A DNA stretch of 64,000 nt from Lacinutrix sp. Hel_I_90 (GTDB lineage: Bacteria > Bacteroidota > Bacteroidia > Flavobacteriales > Flavobacteriaceae). Positions 24,391 to 33,344 of the stretch are shown here, in pieces. The stretch spans positions 744,001-808,000 of the forward strand of contig NZ_JYNQ01000001.1 in assembly GCF_000934685.1 (NCBI RefSeq). The letters run 5' to 3'. Position numbers and translations under genes: made by a program. The notes beneath the pieces were generated by a model. It ran no database searches and was not told the DNA's origin. It saw nothing but the letters and a program-made list of their open reading frames with translations. Position 1 is the stretch's first letter. Each line of letters begins with the position of its first letter.

Positions 24391-24690
24391 ATGTCTAAAC
24401 TATCAGAAAAAGAAATCATAAAACACTTAGAGAAATTACCAGAATGGGATTACAATGATAACGCCATACATACTGAGTATGAGTTTAACAATTTTAAAGA
24501 TTGTTTTAGCGCTATGAGTCGTATTGCTTTTGAATGTGAAGCTTTAAACCATCACCCAGATTGGTCTAATACCTATAATGTATTAAACATTACTTTAAGT
24601 ACGCACGACGCTGGTGGTGTGACTTTAAAAGATATTAAGTTGGCGCTTGCTATTGAAGGTATTGTTGAGGAAGAAGATGAAGAAGAGTAG
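24391..24690 (+). CDS. phhB: 4a-hydroxytetrahydrobiopterin (pterin-4a-carbinolamine) dehydratase
   Basis: A 99-residue protein with the family signature CEALNHHPDWSNTYNVLNI, then LSTHDAGGVTLKD; the paired histidines and the later His/Asp are the active-site residues. The family dehydrates the pterin carbinolamine formed by aromatic amino-acid hydroxylases, and can also bind as DCoH. An in-frame upstream ATG (24322) would add 23 residues encoded by a GC-rich hairpin, so the ATG at 24391 (MSKLSEKEI) is chosen. The C-terminus is an acidic tail (VEEEDEEE). Confidence 0.92.
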   Translation: MSKLSEKEIIKHLEKLPEWDYNDNAIHTEYEFNNFKDCFSAMSRIAFECEALNHHPDWSNTYNVLNITLSTHDAGGVTLKDIKLALAIEGIVEEEDEEE

Positions 24691-24787
24691 CCTATTGATT
24701 ACCCCAAGGTTTATGTTGGCATGCGTTAACTTAAAAACTAAGGGGCTTTAGTCGTTATTTACATTTTCAAACCGCATAGATTTTTTT

Positions 24788-24795
24788 TAAATTTG
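24788..24795 (+). promoter_or_regulatory. -7 box TAAATTTG upstream of yebC
   Basis: Exact TAnnTTTG match 58 bases before the yebC ATG; no obvious -33 TTG at the right distance. Confidence 0.4.
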
Positions 24796-24814
24796 TGACG
24801 TAATAATTAATACG

Positions 24815-24833
24815 TTTTCCGTTGTCGCGGAAA
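24815..24833 (+). promoter_or_regulatory. Palindrome-like element in the yebC leader
   Basis: TTTTCCG-TTGTCG-CGGAAA forms a 6-bp stem, 20 bases before the ATG. It belongs with the elements at 261, 22159 and 33281. Confidence 0.45.
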
Positions 24834-24852
24834 TAAAAAAATAAGTTAATAT

Positions 24853-25575
24853 ATGGGAAGAGCTTTTGAATTCCGTAAAGCACGAAAAATGAAACGTTGG
24901 TCTGCCATGAGTAAGGCCTTTACACGTATAGGAAAGGACATTGTAATGGCGGTAAAAGAAGGCGGTCCAGATCCAGCGAGTAACTCACGTTTGCGTGCAG
25001 TGATACAAAATGCTAAGGCTGTAAACATGCCAAAAGACAATGTAGAACGCGCCATTAAAAAAGCCAGTGAAAAGGGTCAAGGGGATTTTAAGGAGGTCAT
25101 TTTTGAAGGTTATGCACCGCATGGTATTGCTGTTTTAGTAGAAACAGCTACAGATAATAATACACGAACCGTAGCAGATGTACGTAGCTATTTTAATAAG
25201 TGCGACGGTAGCCTAGGGGTTTCTGGTTCTGTGGTATTCATGTTCGACCACACCTGTAATTTTAGAATTGAAGCAGAAGGTTTGGATCCTGAAGAACTCG
25301 AATTAGAATTTATAGATTTTGGCGCTGAAGAAGTCTTTGCAGACGATGATGGGATATTAATCTATGCCCCATTTGAGAGTTTTGGAGCCATTCAGGCAGA
25401 ATTAGAAAGACGTGAAATAGAAATATTATCTTCTGGATTTGAACGTATTCCGCAAGTCACAAAGGCCTTGTCTGTAGAACAACAAGCCGATGTTGAAAAG
25501 CTTTTAGAAAAATTAGATGATAATGACGATGTTCAGAATGTGTACCACACGATGGAGGAAAGTACTGAGGAATAG
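24853..25575 (+). CDS. yebC: YebC/PmpR family protein
   Basis: A 240-residue protein of the YebC/TACO1 family, known either as DNA-binding regulators or as factors that relieve ribosome stalling at proline stretches. It starts MGRAFEFRKARKMKRWSAMS, the Bacteroidota variant of the N-terminus, and has KEGGPDPASNSRLRAVIQNA, the central FEGYAPHGIAVLVETATDN and GSLGVSGSVVFMFD. The C-terminus is acidic. A clear hairpin terminator follows. Confidence 0.93.
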   Translation: MGRAFEFRKARKMKRWSAMSKAFTRIGKDIVMAVKEGGPDPASNSRLRAVIQNAKAVNMPKDNVERAIKKASEKGQGDFKEVIFEGYAPHGIAVLVETATDNNTRTVADVRSYFNKCDGSLGVSGSVVFMFDHTCNFRIEAEGLDPEELELEFIDFGAEEVFADDDGILIYAPFESFGAIQAELERREIEILSSGFERIPQVTKALSVEQQADVEKLLEKLDDNDDVQNVYHTMEESTEE

Positions 25576-25610
25576 CTATTATTTTGTGTCTAACTAGCGT
25601 TATTAAACAG

Positions 25611-25644
25611 TAAAAAGCTACTTCGTAGGTGAAATAGCTTTTTA
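25611..25644 (+). terminator. Intrinsic terminator after yebC
   Basis: TAAAAAGCTA (25611-25620) pairs perfectly with TAGCTTTTTA (25635-25644) around a 14-base loop; the T run is part of the right arm. The 289 bases between yebC and the converging acyltransferase gene hold nothing else recognisable. Confidence 0.65.
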
Positions 25645-25864
25645 ATGTCGCAGTAGGTGAATGTTTCTTTTTAGGGACTTAGGGCGTAAAGTTTACTTTA
25701 TGTTTCATCCGGATACTACATCGTAATTGTCTCAATTACAGTACTAACTTAATATTAATTTTAAAGTAATACAACGTTTTCGTAAATTTTTCGACAAAAC
25801 ACATAGTAGATTTTTAGTCCTCAAAAAAAACAGTGAATCATCGACAAAATGCAAAAATCATCGA

Positions 25865-26413
25865 TTAACTGTATTTTGGGATCTTTCCCACCACCCCTTT
25901 ATAGAAATTATACATGAATCTAAAATCTGCTTCAATGTCATCTGTTGGGTAAAAGGGTTCAGAAATCCTATTCTGTTTATTCTGAAAGTCTAAAGTCATC
26001 ATGATGATCGGGACTTTTGCAACTTTCGCAATGTAGTAAAAGCCTGTTCGCCATTGCTCTACTTTCTTTCTTGTACCTTCAGGAGCAAAAGTGATTCTAA
26101 ATTCGTCGTGCTTTTCAAACGCTTTAGCAATGGCTTCTACTTTATTTTCATTTTTAGTTCTATTTAAAGGGACGCCGCCAATAGCTCTAAAATAATAGCC
26201 AAATGGCCACGTGAACAATTCTTTTTTTCCTACAAAATTTGTTTTTATACCTATCACTTTCCGAAGTAGAACACCAATATAAAAATCATGCCAGCTCGTA
26301 TGCGGCACAGCAATAATGACGGCTTTTTTAATGACGTCTATAGACATATTGGTATTGCCAACAATTTTCCAACCTAATAGTTTAGAATATATAAATTTGG
26401 CTATTTTTTGCAT
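25865..26413 (-). CDS. 1-acyl-sn-glycerol-3-phosphate acyltransferase-like protein
   Basis: A 182-residue PlsC/LPLAT-family acyltransferase. The catalytic H-x4-D is in PHTSWHDFY, the substrate-binding block is FAPEGTRKK, and GGVPLNR corresponds to motif II. It is shorter than classical PlsC and resembles the small cytosolic-face family used on diverse acceptors. It is the last gene of the operon that starts with kdsB, one base after the KdnB-like gene, which suggests a role in lipid A or envelope lipid making; that is inference. Confidence 0.85.
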   Translation of the reverse strand: MQKIAKFIYSKLLGWKIVGNTNMSIDVIKKAVIIAVPHTSWHDFYIGVLLRKVIGIKTNFVGKKELFTWPFGYYFRAIGGVPLNRTKNENKVEAIAKAFEKHDEFRITFAPEGTRKKVEQWRTGFYYIAKVAKVPIIMMTLDFQNKQNRISEPFYPTDDIEADFRFMYNFYKGVVGKIPKYS

Positions 26414-26414
26414 A

Positions 26415-27497
26415 CTACATTTTCTCGTATAATTCTCTTAAAGCTTCACGTGTTATGGTCTTTTTCCAATTTTTACCAATGGCATTTTCCCAAAGAGGCT
26501 CCAGACTTAAAGCCACATCAATCATGGTGTCAAACTCTTTATCAGATAAATCGGCACAAATACCAAGCGGTAATTGAATGTCATGTTTGGCTTTCATTTC
26601 TTTAAAAAGCCTAACGCCCTCCGGGTAATACGCTTCTAAATGGTCAAAAACGATACAATTCCCGATACCGTGTTTTATTCCTAATAAGTAACCCAAACCA
26701 TAACTTAATGCATGAGCAACACCCACTTGCGAATAGGCGATACTCATACCGCCATGCCAACTCGCCATCATCAGTTTATCCTGTGCCTCTTCATTTGATA
26801 GGCCATTACCTATAAAAATGTCTTTACACAACTCAAATGCTTTTTCTCCATAGCTTTTACTAAACGCATTTAAATAGGTCCCGTTAAGTGACTCTATACA
26901 ATGTATATAGCAATCCATGCCCGTATAAAACCATTGTTCTTTTGGCACATCTTTAGCTAATTCAGGATCTAAAACGACCTGATCAAAAGGGGTGTAATCA
27001 CTATTAATACCTAGCTTGCGCTCTGGCCCAGTAAGTATGGTTGTGCGCGAGACCTCTGCTCCTGTTCCAGAAATAGTAGGCACGCCAACATGATAAATGG
27101 CTGGATTTTTAACCAGATCCCAACCTTGATAATCTTTAGCCTCGCCATCATTGGTAAGCATAATAGAAACCGCTTTAGCAACATCAAGTACGCTTCCGCC
27201 ACCAATACCAATAATTCCAGAGGGGAGTTCTTTAAAATTTAAAATAATCTCTTCTACCAACTGGTCTATTTGATCTGTTTTCGGTTCTTCTGCTGCAGAG
27301 ACATAAACAAGTTTATCTTCATAAGACAACGGGATTCTTGAGGTTAGCCAAGGATCTCCTTTAAACACATCATCAACAAAAAATATAAATGGGGCTTTGG
27401 TATTTAATCGTTTGGGTGAAATAATATCTCCTAGCTGATTAAAACTACCTCGTCCAAAAATCACTCTGGACACCATTGGAAAATTTCTAAAACTCAT
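26415..27497 (-). CDS. kdnB: Iron-containing alcohol dehydrogenase, KdnB-like (Kdo 8-oxidase)
   Basis: A 360-residue group III alcohol dehydrogenase. The NAD-binding segment is IGIGGGSVLDVAKAVSIML, followed by GVPTISGTGAEVSRT. Metal-site residues lie in YTGMDCYIHCIESLNG and HALSYGLGYLLGIKHGIGN. KdnB oxidises the C8 hydroxyl of Kdo before KdnA transaminates it to 8-amino-Kdo (Kdo8N). The assignment rests on protein type plus location in an operon with kdsB. No KdnA aminotransferase gene is seen in the window, so the function is probable, not certain. Confidence 0.75.
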   Translation of the reverse strand: MSFRNFPMVSRVIFGRGSFNQLGDIISPKRLNTKAPFIFFVDDVFKGDPWLTSRIPLSYEDKLVYVSAAEEPKTDQIDQLVEEIILNFKELPSGIIGIGGGSVLDVAKAVSIMLTNDGEAKDYQGWDLVKNPAIYHVGVPTISGTGAEVSRTTILTGPERKLGINSDYTPFDQVVLDPELAKDVPKEQWFYTGMDCYIHCIESLNGTYLNAFSKSYGEKAFELCKDIFIGNGLSNEEAQDKLMMASWHGGMSIAYSQVGVAHALSYGLGYLLGIKHGIGNCIVFDHLEAYYPEGVRLFKEMKAKHDIQLPLGICADLSDKEFDTMIDVALSLEPLWENAIGKNWKKTITREALRELYEKM

Positions 27498-27501
27498 TTA
27501 T

Positions 27502-28104
27502 TTAATCAAATTTATGCGCTTTGGCATTTAAAAATTCTTGAAAAGCATCCGGAAATAAACTCTCGTAATACCTCTCAACTAATGCATGGTTTAAACTAAT
27601 TGAAACAGTCATAACCCATTGTTCTTCAGCTTTTTCATATTTTGAAAATACTGATTTTAAAACCGATTCTTTTTGTCCCGAAAACTTAAACCAAGGCATC
27701 GCCGAACAATGCACGCAATTTAAGCCATTTTGTGGTGGATACAAATCGTTTGAACGTTCAATTGTATTTTTTTCTGAATTTAATTGGTCTGGATCATTAT
27801 CATATTCAGTAAATGAAAAACCAAAGGGTTTATAAACCCTCAATAAAGGTGCTGAAGCATGAATCAGCGCACAATCAACAACCTCTTTATTCTCCGTTTT
27901 ATACCTTAAATTATCCAGGCTAATAATCGCTTTTTGCCCCGCATGTAAACACGCTGCAAAAAAACGTTTCGCCTCTCTTTTTGCAAAAGCATAGACCTCA
28001 GTGACGTTAAAAGGAATGCTGAACCTCAAGTAAGGACTAGCTAAGGCATTAAAATGCTGAAAATGTAATGCTCTACTCCAGATATTTAAGTCAATTGTTT
28101 TCAA
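27502..28104 (-). CDS. Chloramphenicol-acetyltransferase-like protein with altered active site
   Basis: A 200-residue protein with the CatA fold: IWSRALHFQHFNALASPYLR at the start, VTEVYAFAKREAKRFFAACL, LRYKTENKEVVDCALIHASA and SAMPWFKFSG. The usual catalytic HHxxxDG is replaced by NHALVERYY: one His is kept, the first is Asn, and Asp-Gly is Glu-Arg. Drug acetylation is therefore doubtful; another acyl acceptor or a structural role is possible. The start codon is TTG at 28104, four bases after the preceding gene, and no ATG fits better. Its place inside the Kdo operon suggests envelope acyl transfer. Confidence 0.8.
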   Translation of the reverse strand: MKTIDLNIWSRALHFQHFNALASPYLRFSIPFNVTEVYAFAKREAKRFFAACLHAGQKAIISLDNLRYKTENKEVVDCALIHASAPLLRVYKPFGFSFTEYDNDPDQLNSEKNTIERSNDLYPPQNGLNCVHCSAMPWFKFSGQKESVLKSVFSKYEKAEEQWVMTVSISLNHALVERYYESLFPDAFQEFLNAKAHKFD

Positions 28105-28108
28105 TATC

Positions 28109-28813
28109 TTAAGCGATTAATTGTATGGTGTCTCTTAAACTGGAAACCGTTGCAAAGGTTTTATTGTCCTGTTTATTCACTGTAACTTCTTCATGTGCCC
28201 AAGTGGTGTGAAAAGGAATATGAATTGCTTCTGCGCCAATATTTATTAAAGGCAAAACATCAGACTTGAGCGAGTTGCCAATCATTAAGAACTCTGAAGG
28301 CTTAATATCTAAATGCTTTAAAAGCTTAGAATAGTTGGCTTCTTTTTTATCACTCAACACTTCTATATGATGAAAATAATTAATTAAACCTGACTTTTCC
28401 AATTTACGTTCCTGGTCAAGTAAATCGCCTTTTGTGACCAAAATTAATCGGTAATCTTTAGAAAACGTTTTCAGCACCTCTTCTACACCATCCAATAACT
28501 CCACAGGTTTGTTTATCATGTCTTTACCTATCGCTAAAATCTTAGCTATGGTTAAATTAGAAACCGTATTATTGGACAATTCTAAAGCCATTTCTACCAT
28601 AGACAAGATAAAACCTTTTACGCCATAACCGTAGACTGGAAGGTTTTCCATTTCCATTTTAAACAATTCCTGATCTATTTTATTAGGCGTTTCAAATTGG
28701 CTTAATAGTTTGGCAAACGCTTCTTCGGCATCACGAAAATAGGTCTCGTTTACCCAAAGGGTATCGTCTGCATCAAAGCCTATAACCTTTATGTTTTTAT
28801 AGCTTACTTCCAC
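28109..28813 (-). CDS. HAD-family hydrolase (YjjG-like)
   Basis: A 234-residue HAD phosphatase. Motif I is [11 protein letters not shown] (nucleophile and acid Asp), motif II is LILVTKG, motif III lysine is in SDKKEANY, motif IV is [14 protein letters not shown]. The cap between motifs I and II is helical, as in YjjG/haloacid dehalogenase type. The start is GTG at 28813, which overlaps the end of kdsB by ten bases, so translation is probably coupled. It might act on a sugar phosphate of the pathway, but the substrate cannot be read. Confidence 0.85.
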   Translation of the reverse strand: MEVSYKNIKVIGFDADDTLWVNETYFRDAEEAFAKLLSQFETPNKIDQELFKMEMENLPVYGYGVKGFILSMVEMALELSNNTVSNLTIAKILAIGKDMINKPVELLDGVEEVLKTFSKDYRLILVTKGDLLDQERKLEKSGLINYFHHIEVLSDKKEANYSKLLKHLDIKPSEFLMIGNSLKSDVLPLINIGAEAIHIPFHTTWAHEEVTVNKQDNKTFATVSSLRDTIQLIA

Positions 28814-29532
28814 AATTTCTTTGCACGTTCTAAGTCTTCAGGTGTATCAATTTCTACACCCTGTATATTAGTTTCTACCATTTTAATACGTTTACCATAT
28901 TCTAAATAGCGAATACATTCAATTTTTTCTGAAGCTTCTAAAGTAAGCATTGGTAAATGGTAAAAGTCTAGCAAGGCCTCTTTTCTAAAGGCATAAACAC
29001 CTTTATGTTTGTAATATTTAGTAGCAACTTCTTTATCGCGCGGAAACGGGATTGGGCTACGAGAAAAATAAAGTGCGAAATTCTTTTGATCTACAATCAC
29101 CTTTACTGTATTTGGGTTTTCAATTTCTTCCCAATCTTTAATGTGCACCATTAAAGAGGCTAAATCCACTTCTTTTTTAGTGTCTTCTTTAAATACGCGA
29201 ATGAGTTTCCTTAACGAATCAACCTCTGTAAAGGGCTCATCACCTTGAACATTCACCACAACATCCACATCCATGAATTCTACAGCTTCAGCGATGCGAT
29301 CGCTACCACATTCATGGGCTTTTTTGCTCATCATCACTTTACCGTTTATAGAGGCTATCTCTTTAAAAATAATATCACTATCGGTCACAACAATCACTTC
29401 ATCAAAGAGATTGGTTGCTACAGTTGCCTCGTAAGTACGAGTAATAACAGGCTTTCCTCCTAAATCTTGCATAAGTTTACCAGGAAAACGTGACGCACTA
29501 TAACGTGCAGGAATCATTGCGATTATTTTCAT
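28804..29532 (-). CDS. kdsB: 3-deoxy-manno-octulosonate cytidylyltransferase
   Basis: A 242-residue CMP-Kdo synthetase, which activates Kdo (or 8-amino-Kdo) with CTP for transfer to lipid A. The N-terminal nucleotide-binding loop is [28 protein letters not shown] is the metal-binding segment. [12 protein letters not shown] and [12 protein letters not shown] are family blocks. Length is normal. As first gene of a five-gene operon containing a KdnB-like enzyme, it may prefer Kdo8N, as the Shewanella homologue does; this needs an assay. Confidence 0.94.
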   Translation of the reverse strand: MKIIAMIPARYSASRFPGKLMQDLGGKPVITRTYEATVATNLFDEVIVVTDSDIIFKEIASINGKVMMSKKAHECGSDRIAEAVEFMDVDVVVNVQGDEPFTEVDSLRKLIRVFKEDTKKEVDLASLMVHIKDWEEIENPNTVKVIVDQKNFALYFSRSPIPFPRDKEVATKYYKHKGVYAFRKEALLDFYHLPMLTLEASEKIECIRYLEYGKRIKMVETNIQGVEIDTPEDLERAKKLWK

Positions 29533-29581
29533 GTAATAATTAAAACATTAAGTATCAAAAATAGAAATAATAAATAGGAAT

Positions 29582-30148
29582 TTAAGCTTTAGTGGTTTTA
29601 AACTTTTTATAAATCTTAAAAAAGAGAAATAAAATCAAGAAGACTAAAACTATGGCTACAAAAGGAAGAATAATTGAAATTACAGACATTACAACTGCTG
29701 CCCCCGTTTCTACTGTGGAAACCACAGGGTTTGCTATGCCTCCGGTTGAAGCCGTTGATGCCAAACGTGTGGCTCCAGTAGTTCCAGCAACTGCAGCAGC
29801 TGTTCCACCTCCAGCGATAATAGCTAAAGCCCAGGTGACTACGGGACTTAAATCGGCAACTGTAGATACCATAACAGCTATTCCCGCAATCGTTGCTAAC
29901 GGAATAGCTATAGTATCTAAAAGATTATCTACATATGGAATATAATACGCGAAGATTTCCAACAGTGTCGCTACACCAAGAACAATTAAGGCCGACAGGC
30001 TTCCTATCCACTGCCAAGATTCGTTTAATTCCCAAGCGCCTAAATAAGCGGTAATACTTAAAGCAAATAAAGGCACAAATACTCTAAAGCCAACTGACGC
30101 AGAGAGCCCTATTCCTAAGCAGATACTAATAATGGTTTCTGTGGTCAT
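29582..30148 (-). CDS. DUF4126 domain membrane protein
   Basis: A 188-residue protein with about four membrane segments (IISICLGIGLSASVGFRVFV, FALSITAYLGAW, GSLSALIVLGVATLLEIF, VVMSVISIILPFVAIVLVFL) and a glycine/alanine/threonine-rich stretch (AIIAGGGTAAAVAGTTGATR). It matches the DUF4126 family, of unknown function. It lies 49 bases upstream of kdsB on the same strand and may be transcribed with it. Confidence 0.8.
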   Translation of the reverse strand: MTTETIISICLGIGLSASVGFRVFVPLFALSITAYLGAWELNESWQWIGSLSALIVLGVATLLEIFAYYIPYVDNLLDTIAIPLATIAGIAVMVSTVADLSPVVTWALAIIAGGGTAAAVAGTTGATRLASTASTGGIANPVVSTVETGAAVVMSVISIILPFVAIVLVFLILFLFFKIYKKFKTTKA

Positions 30149-30234
30149 TTGGTTTACCAGAGTATTTAATGGGTTTAAATCAATAAACCTAAAGATATGA
30201 AAACCATAGTAAAAGAACGGCTGTAATTTAACGA

Positions 30235-31665
30235 CTAAACATCCGTTTCAAAATAATCATCTTTAAAACCAATTAAATAAAGCTTCTCTTTTGCTCTTGT
30301 AACCGCTGTATACAACCAACGTAAATACTCTTTAGTAATACCATCTGGTAAATAAGGCTGCTCCACAAACACCGTATTCCACTGTCCTCCTTGCGATTTG
30401 TGACAGGTAATAGCGTATGAGAATTTAACTTGTAGTGCATTAAAATATTTATTGTTTTTAGTAGCAAGAAATTTCTTGTAATTACTTTTTTCGTCTTCGT
30501 AGTCTTTTTGCACTTCCTGATACAAACGATTGGAATCTTCGTAGGGAAGCGAAGGGGTTTCGGCAGATATGGTATCTAACATTAGTACGGTTTCAAAAGG
30601 CGTCATTTTAGGATAATCTACCATGCGCAACTTCACTTCCGCAAAGCGAAAACCATATAATTCCTTTATACTAAAGATTTCAAGCACTTCAACAATATCA
30701 CCATTGGCAATAAACCCAGCTTCTGTTGTTGGTTTCAACCAAAAATAATTGTTTTTAACGACCATTAAATAGTCGCCAGAAGACAATTCATTTTCATTAA
30801 ATAGAATGCGGCTTCTTATTTGTTCATTATATAGGTTTGCGCGTTTGTTACTGCGAACAATAAGCGCCATTTCTTCATTGCCCAAAGTACTATACGCATC
30901 ATTAATGGCATCCAAAACATCATTTCCATCAATTAAACGTACAATATCTTTAAAGTTGGCAAGATTAAATTTAAAGCTTTCATAAAAACCACCAGAAATG
31001 GCTTCACGCAGTAGTGTCGCATTTTCCAAAATTCCTGAATCCTGCTGTTGTCGCATTACTTCATCAAGTTCCATTTTTGCGACTTCTTTATTATAGGTTA
31101 AACTCAATACATTTTCATCTAAAGCAGGGCTTATTTCTAATTTTACTGGCGGTAATTGTGCGGTATCACCTATTAATATTAATTTACATTGATGCCCTTG
31201 ATACACGTATTGCATTAAATCATCTAATAGCGATCCATTAGCAAACATTTTAGAGTCTCCTGGAGCATCAGGAATCATAGACGCTTCATCAACAATAAAA
31301 ATGGTGTTTTTATGTTTGTTGGGTTGCAAAACAAATTTTACACCGCCACCCTGCTCTTTTTTTGGAAAATATATTTTTTTATGAATGGTAAAGGCTTCCT
31401 TTTTAGAATAATTAGCCATTACTTTTGCTGCTCGACCAGTTGGTGCCATTAATACGGCACTCATTTTAGCCTGCCACAAATTATTAACTAAAGTGCCTAT
31501 AATAGTAGTCTTTCCAGTACCTGCATAGCCTTTTAGAAGAAAAATAGTATTCGCACGCTTATCTAAAATAAATTCAGAAAGTTGTAATAATAATATATCT
31601 TGTTTTGCGGTTGGATCAAACGGAAAATGCTGTTTTATAAGAGAATAAAATTCAGATGAGGTCAT
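30235..31665 (-). CDS. RecD-like ATP-dependent DNA helicase
   Basis: A 476-residue superfamily 1 helicase. Walker A is LLKGYAGTGKTTIIG, motif II is IFIVDEASMIPD, motif III is LILIGDTAQLPPV, and the C-terminal UvrD_C_2 block is YAITCHKSQGGQWNTVFVEQ with the arginine motif YTAVTRAKEKLYLIG. The N-terminus FDPTAKQDILLLQLSEFI is that of the short RecD2/Pif1-like helicases common in Bacteroidota. Probable role: DNA repair or replication restart. Confidence 0.9.
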   Translation of the reverse strand: MTSSEFYSLIKQHFPFDPTAKQDILLLQLSEFILDKRANTIFLLKGYAGTGKTTIIGTLVNNLWQAKMSAVLMAPTGRAAKVMANYSKKEAFTIHKKIYFPKKEQGGGVKFVLQPNKHKNTIFIVDEASMIPDAPGDSKMFANGSLLDDLMQYVYQGHQCKLILIGDTAQLPPVKLEISPALDENVLSLTYNKEVAKMELDEVMRQQQDSGILENATLLREAISGGFYESFKFNLANFKDIVRLIDGNDVLDAINDAYSTLGNEEMALIVRSNKRANLYNEQIRSRILFNENELSSGDYLMVVKNNYFWLKPTTEAGFIANGDIVEVLEIFSIKELYGFRFAEVKLRMVDYPKMTPFETVLMLDTISAETPSLPYEDSNRLYQEVQKDYEDEKSNYKKFLATKNNKYFNALQVKFSYAITCHKSQGGQWNTVFVEQPYLPDGITKEYLRWLYTAVTRAKEKLYLIGFKDDYFETDV

Positions 31666-31746
31666 TAAAGCGTTTAAAAATTTAAGAATTATTCAAAGAT
31701 ATGATGATTTTTACTCTTATTGGTTTTTACGAATAAAAAAAAAGTG

Positions 31747-31754
31747 TAGATTTG
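31747..31754 (+). promoter_or_regulatory. -7 box TAGATTTG
   Basis: Exact TAnnTTTG match 38 bases before the ATG at 31793; a TTG at 31720 is 24 bases upstream, rather far for a -33 element. Confidence 0.4.
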
Positions 31755-31792
31755 CGAGAGATTTTTTATTATAATATAACTAAAATTAAAAT

Positions 31793-32539
31793 ATGTTTAC
31801 ACTAATTATTGTTGCAGTTGTTGTTATCCTACTAACAGTTGGTATCGTTTGGGTAATAGATAAGTTTATTCCTTCAAAAGCAAAGCCTTTTTTAACCATC
31901 GTACTTTGGATATTTATTGGAGCTTTAGGATATTTTACATTTATGTCTGTTTATAACCCAATTCTTTTTAAGCAAGAAAAAGAAAAGCGCTATGCGAAGG
32001 TTATTGAGAATTTAGTTGATATTAGAGACTCTCAATTGGCATACAAAGAAATCCATGGAAAGTATACCAAAAGCTATGATAGCTTAATTGATTTTATCGA
32101 AAAGGGGCAATTTGCAATTTTAGAAAGAAGAGATACTAGTGTGATAGATGTTGAGAAAACTAAGGCATATCGTGGCATAGAATACAGAATGGAAATTACT
32201 ATTACAGACACATTAAATTTTGTTCCAGTAAAAGATTCTTTATTTAAAGACTCAAATCGCTATAAGTCAATGCAATATGTCCCTTTTGCTAAAGAAGGTA
32301 CAGAATTTGTTCTTAACGCTGGGAAAATACAAGAAGAAGAAGGAGGAAACAAAAAACTACCTGTTTTCGAAGCTTATGTTAAGAAAGCAGTCATCTTACA
32401 TGATCAGGATCCTGATTATGTAAATATTGAAAACAGAGCTTATTCTGTTGAAGAAATTAGTGGAGATGCTATTCGCGTTGGTTCTATGCAAGAAGTGAAA
32501 ATAAATGGCAACTGGCCAAAATTATATGATCCAAAGTAA
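31793..32539 (+). CDS. Membrane protein of unknown function, upstream of DUF3822 and rsmD
   Basis: A 248-residue protein with two N-terminal membrane segments (LIIVAVVVILLTVGIVWVI and FLTIVLWIFIGALGYFTFM) and a larger soluble part. RDSQLAYKEIHGKYTKSYDS resembles the region after the hydrophobic helix in pseudopilin-like proteins, but there is no clear family match. It overlaps the DUF3822 gene, so the three genes to rsmD form an operon. Confidence 0.75.
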   Translation: MFTLIIVAVVVILLTVGIVWVIDKFIPSKAKPFLTIVLWIFIGALGYFTFMSVYNPILFKQEKEKRYAKVIENLVDIRDSQLAYKEIHGKYTKSYDSLIDFIEKGQFAILERRDTSVIDVEKTKAYRGIEYRMEITITDTLNFVPVKDSLFKDSNRYKSMQYVPFAKEGTEFVLNAGKIQEEEGGNKKLPVFEAYVKKAVILHDQDPDYVNIENRAYSVEEISGDAIRVGSMQEVKINGNWPKLYDPK

Positions 32540-33344
32540 AATAGAAACAAAAACACATCCTAAAGAGTTGTCCATTCAAGTGAGTTTGAATGGACTTTCT
32601 TTTTGTATACTAAATACAGAATCAAATACTATAACACACCTCAAGAGTTTTCCAAGCTCTAAAAAACAAACACCTCAAGAATTATTAGACCATTTAAAGC
32701 ATGTTTTTAATACCGAAAACATACTTCATGAGGATTTTAATGCGGTAACCATCATTCACGTTAACGAGCTTTCTACTCTAGTTCCGAAGCCCTTGTTTAA
32801 CGAAGATATTATTGCCGATTATTTGAAATTAAACGCAAAGATTTTAAAAACAGATTTTATAACACATGATACTATTGCCCTTAACGATAGTGTAAATATC
32901 TATGTGCCTTATGTTAATGCTAATAATTTTATTTATGATCATTTTGGCGATTTTACATATAAGCACTACTCTACTATTTTAATTGAATCTGTTATGCTGG
33001 CTGAAAAAAACGCTAGTGGATCTAAATTATACATTCATGTTAATCCGTCTCATTTTGAGATTGTAGCTGTTAAAGACAGTGAACTAAAGTTATACAACAC
33101 TTTCGAATACGACACTCCAGAAGATTTTATTTACTATCTTCTATTTACTACCGAACAGTTGTCGCTCAATCCAGAAACTATTAACGTTCAACTATTGGGA
33201 GAAATAAATGATACAGATGCTTTATATAAAATAGCTTATAAGTATATTAGAAACATTTCTTTTGGCAACAGAAACGATCCTTTCGCTTTCGCGGAAAAAC
33301 CCAATGCAAATCACTCACACTTTACTTTACTAAAAAGCTTATAA
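32526..33344 (+). CDS. DUF3822 family protein
   Basis: A 272-residue protein of the Bacteroidota DUF3822 family, which sits next to rsmD in many of these genomes. Recognisable stretches are LSIQVSLNGLSFCILN near the start and KLYIHVNPSHFEIVAV in the middle. An in-frame ATG at 32505 would overlap the previous gene by 35 bases; the one at 32526 overlaps by 14, giving MIQSKIETKT, and is preferred. Its stop overlaps the rsmD start by one base. The cell function is unknown. Confidence 0.75.
   Translation: MIQSKIETKTHPKELSIQVSLNGLSFCILNTESNTITHLKSFPSSKKQTPQELLDHLKHVFNTENILHEDFNAVTIIHVNELSTLVPKPLFNEDIIADYLKLNAKILKTDFITHDTIALNDSVNIYVPYVNANNFIYDHFGDFTYKHYSTILIESVMLAEKNASGSKLYIHVNPSHFEIVAVKDSELKLYNTFEYDTPEDFIYYLLFTTEQLSLNPETINVQLLGEINDTDALYKIAYKYIRNISFGNRNDPFAFAEKPNANHSHFTLLKSL
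33281..33297 (+). promoter_or_regulatory. TTTCGCTTTCGCGGAAA element inside the 3' end of the DUF3822 gene
   Basis: Identical over 17 bases to the element in the gcvT leader (22159-22175), here translated (FAFAEK) and 47 bases before the rsmD ATG. An exact copy inside a coding region argues for a mobile or selected element, not simple AT-rich noise. Confidence 0.4.

Noticed and set aside
27502-28104. Chloramphenicol resistance gene.
   Set aside because: The catalytic HHxxxDG motif is not kept and the gene is embedded in an envelope-sugar operon.
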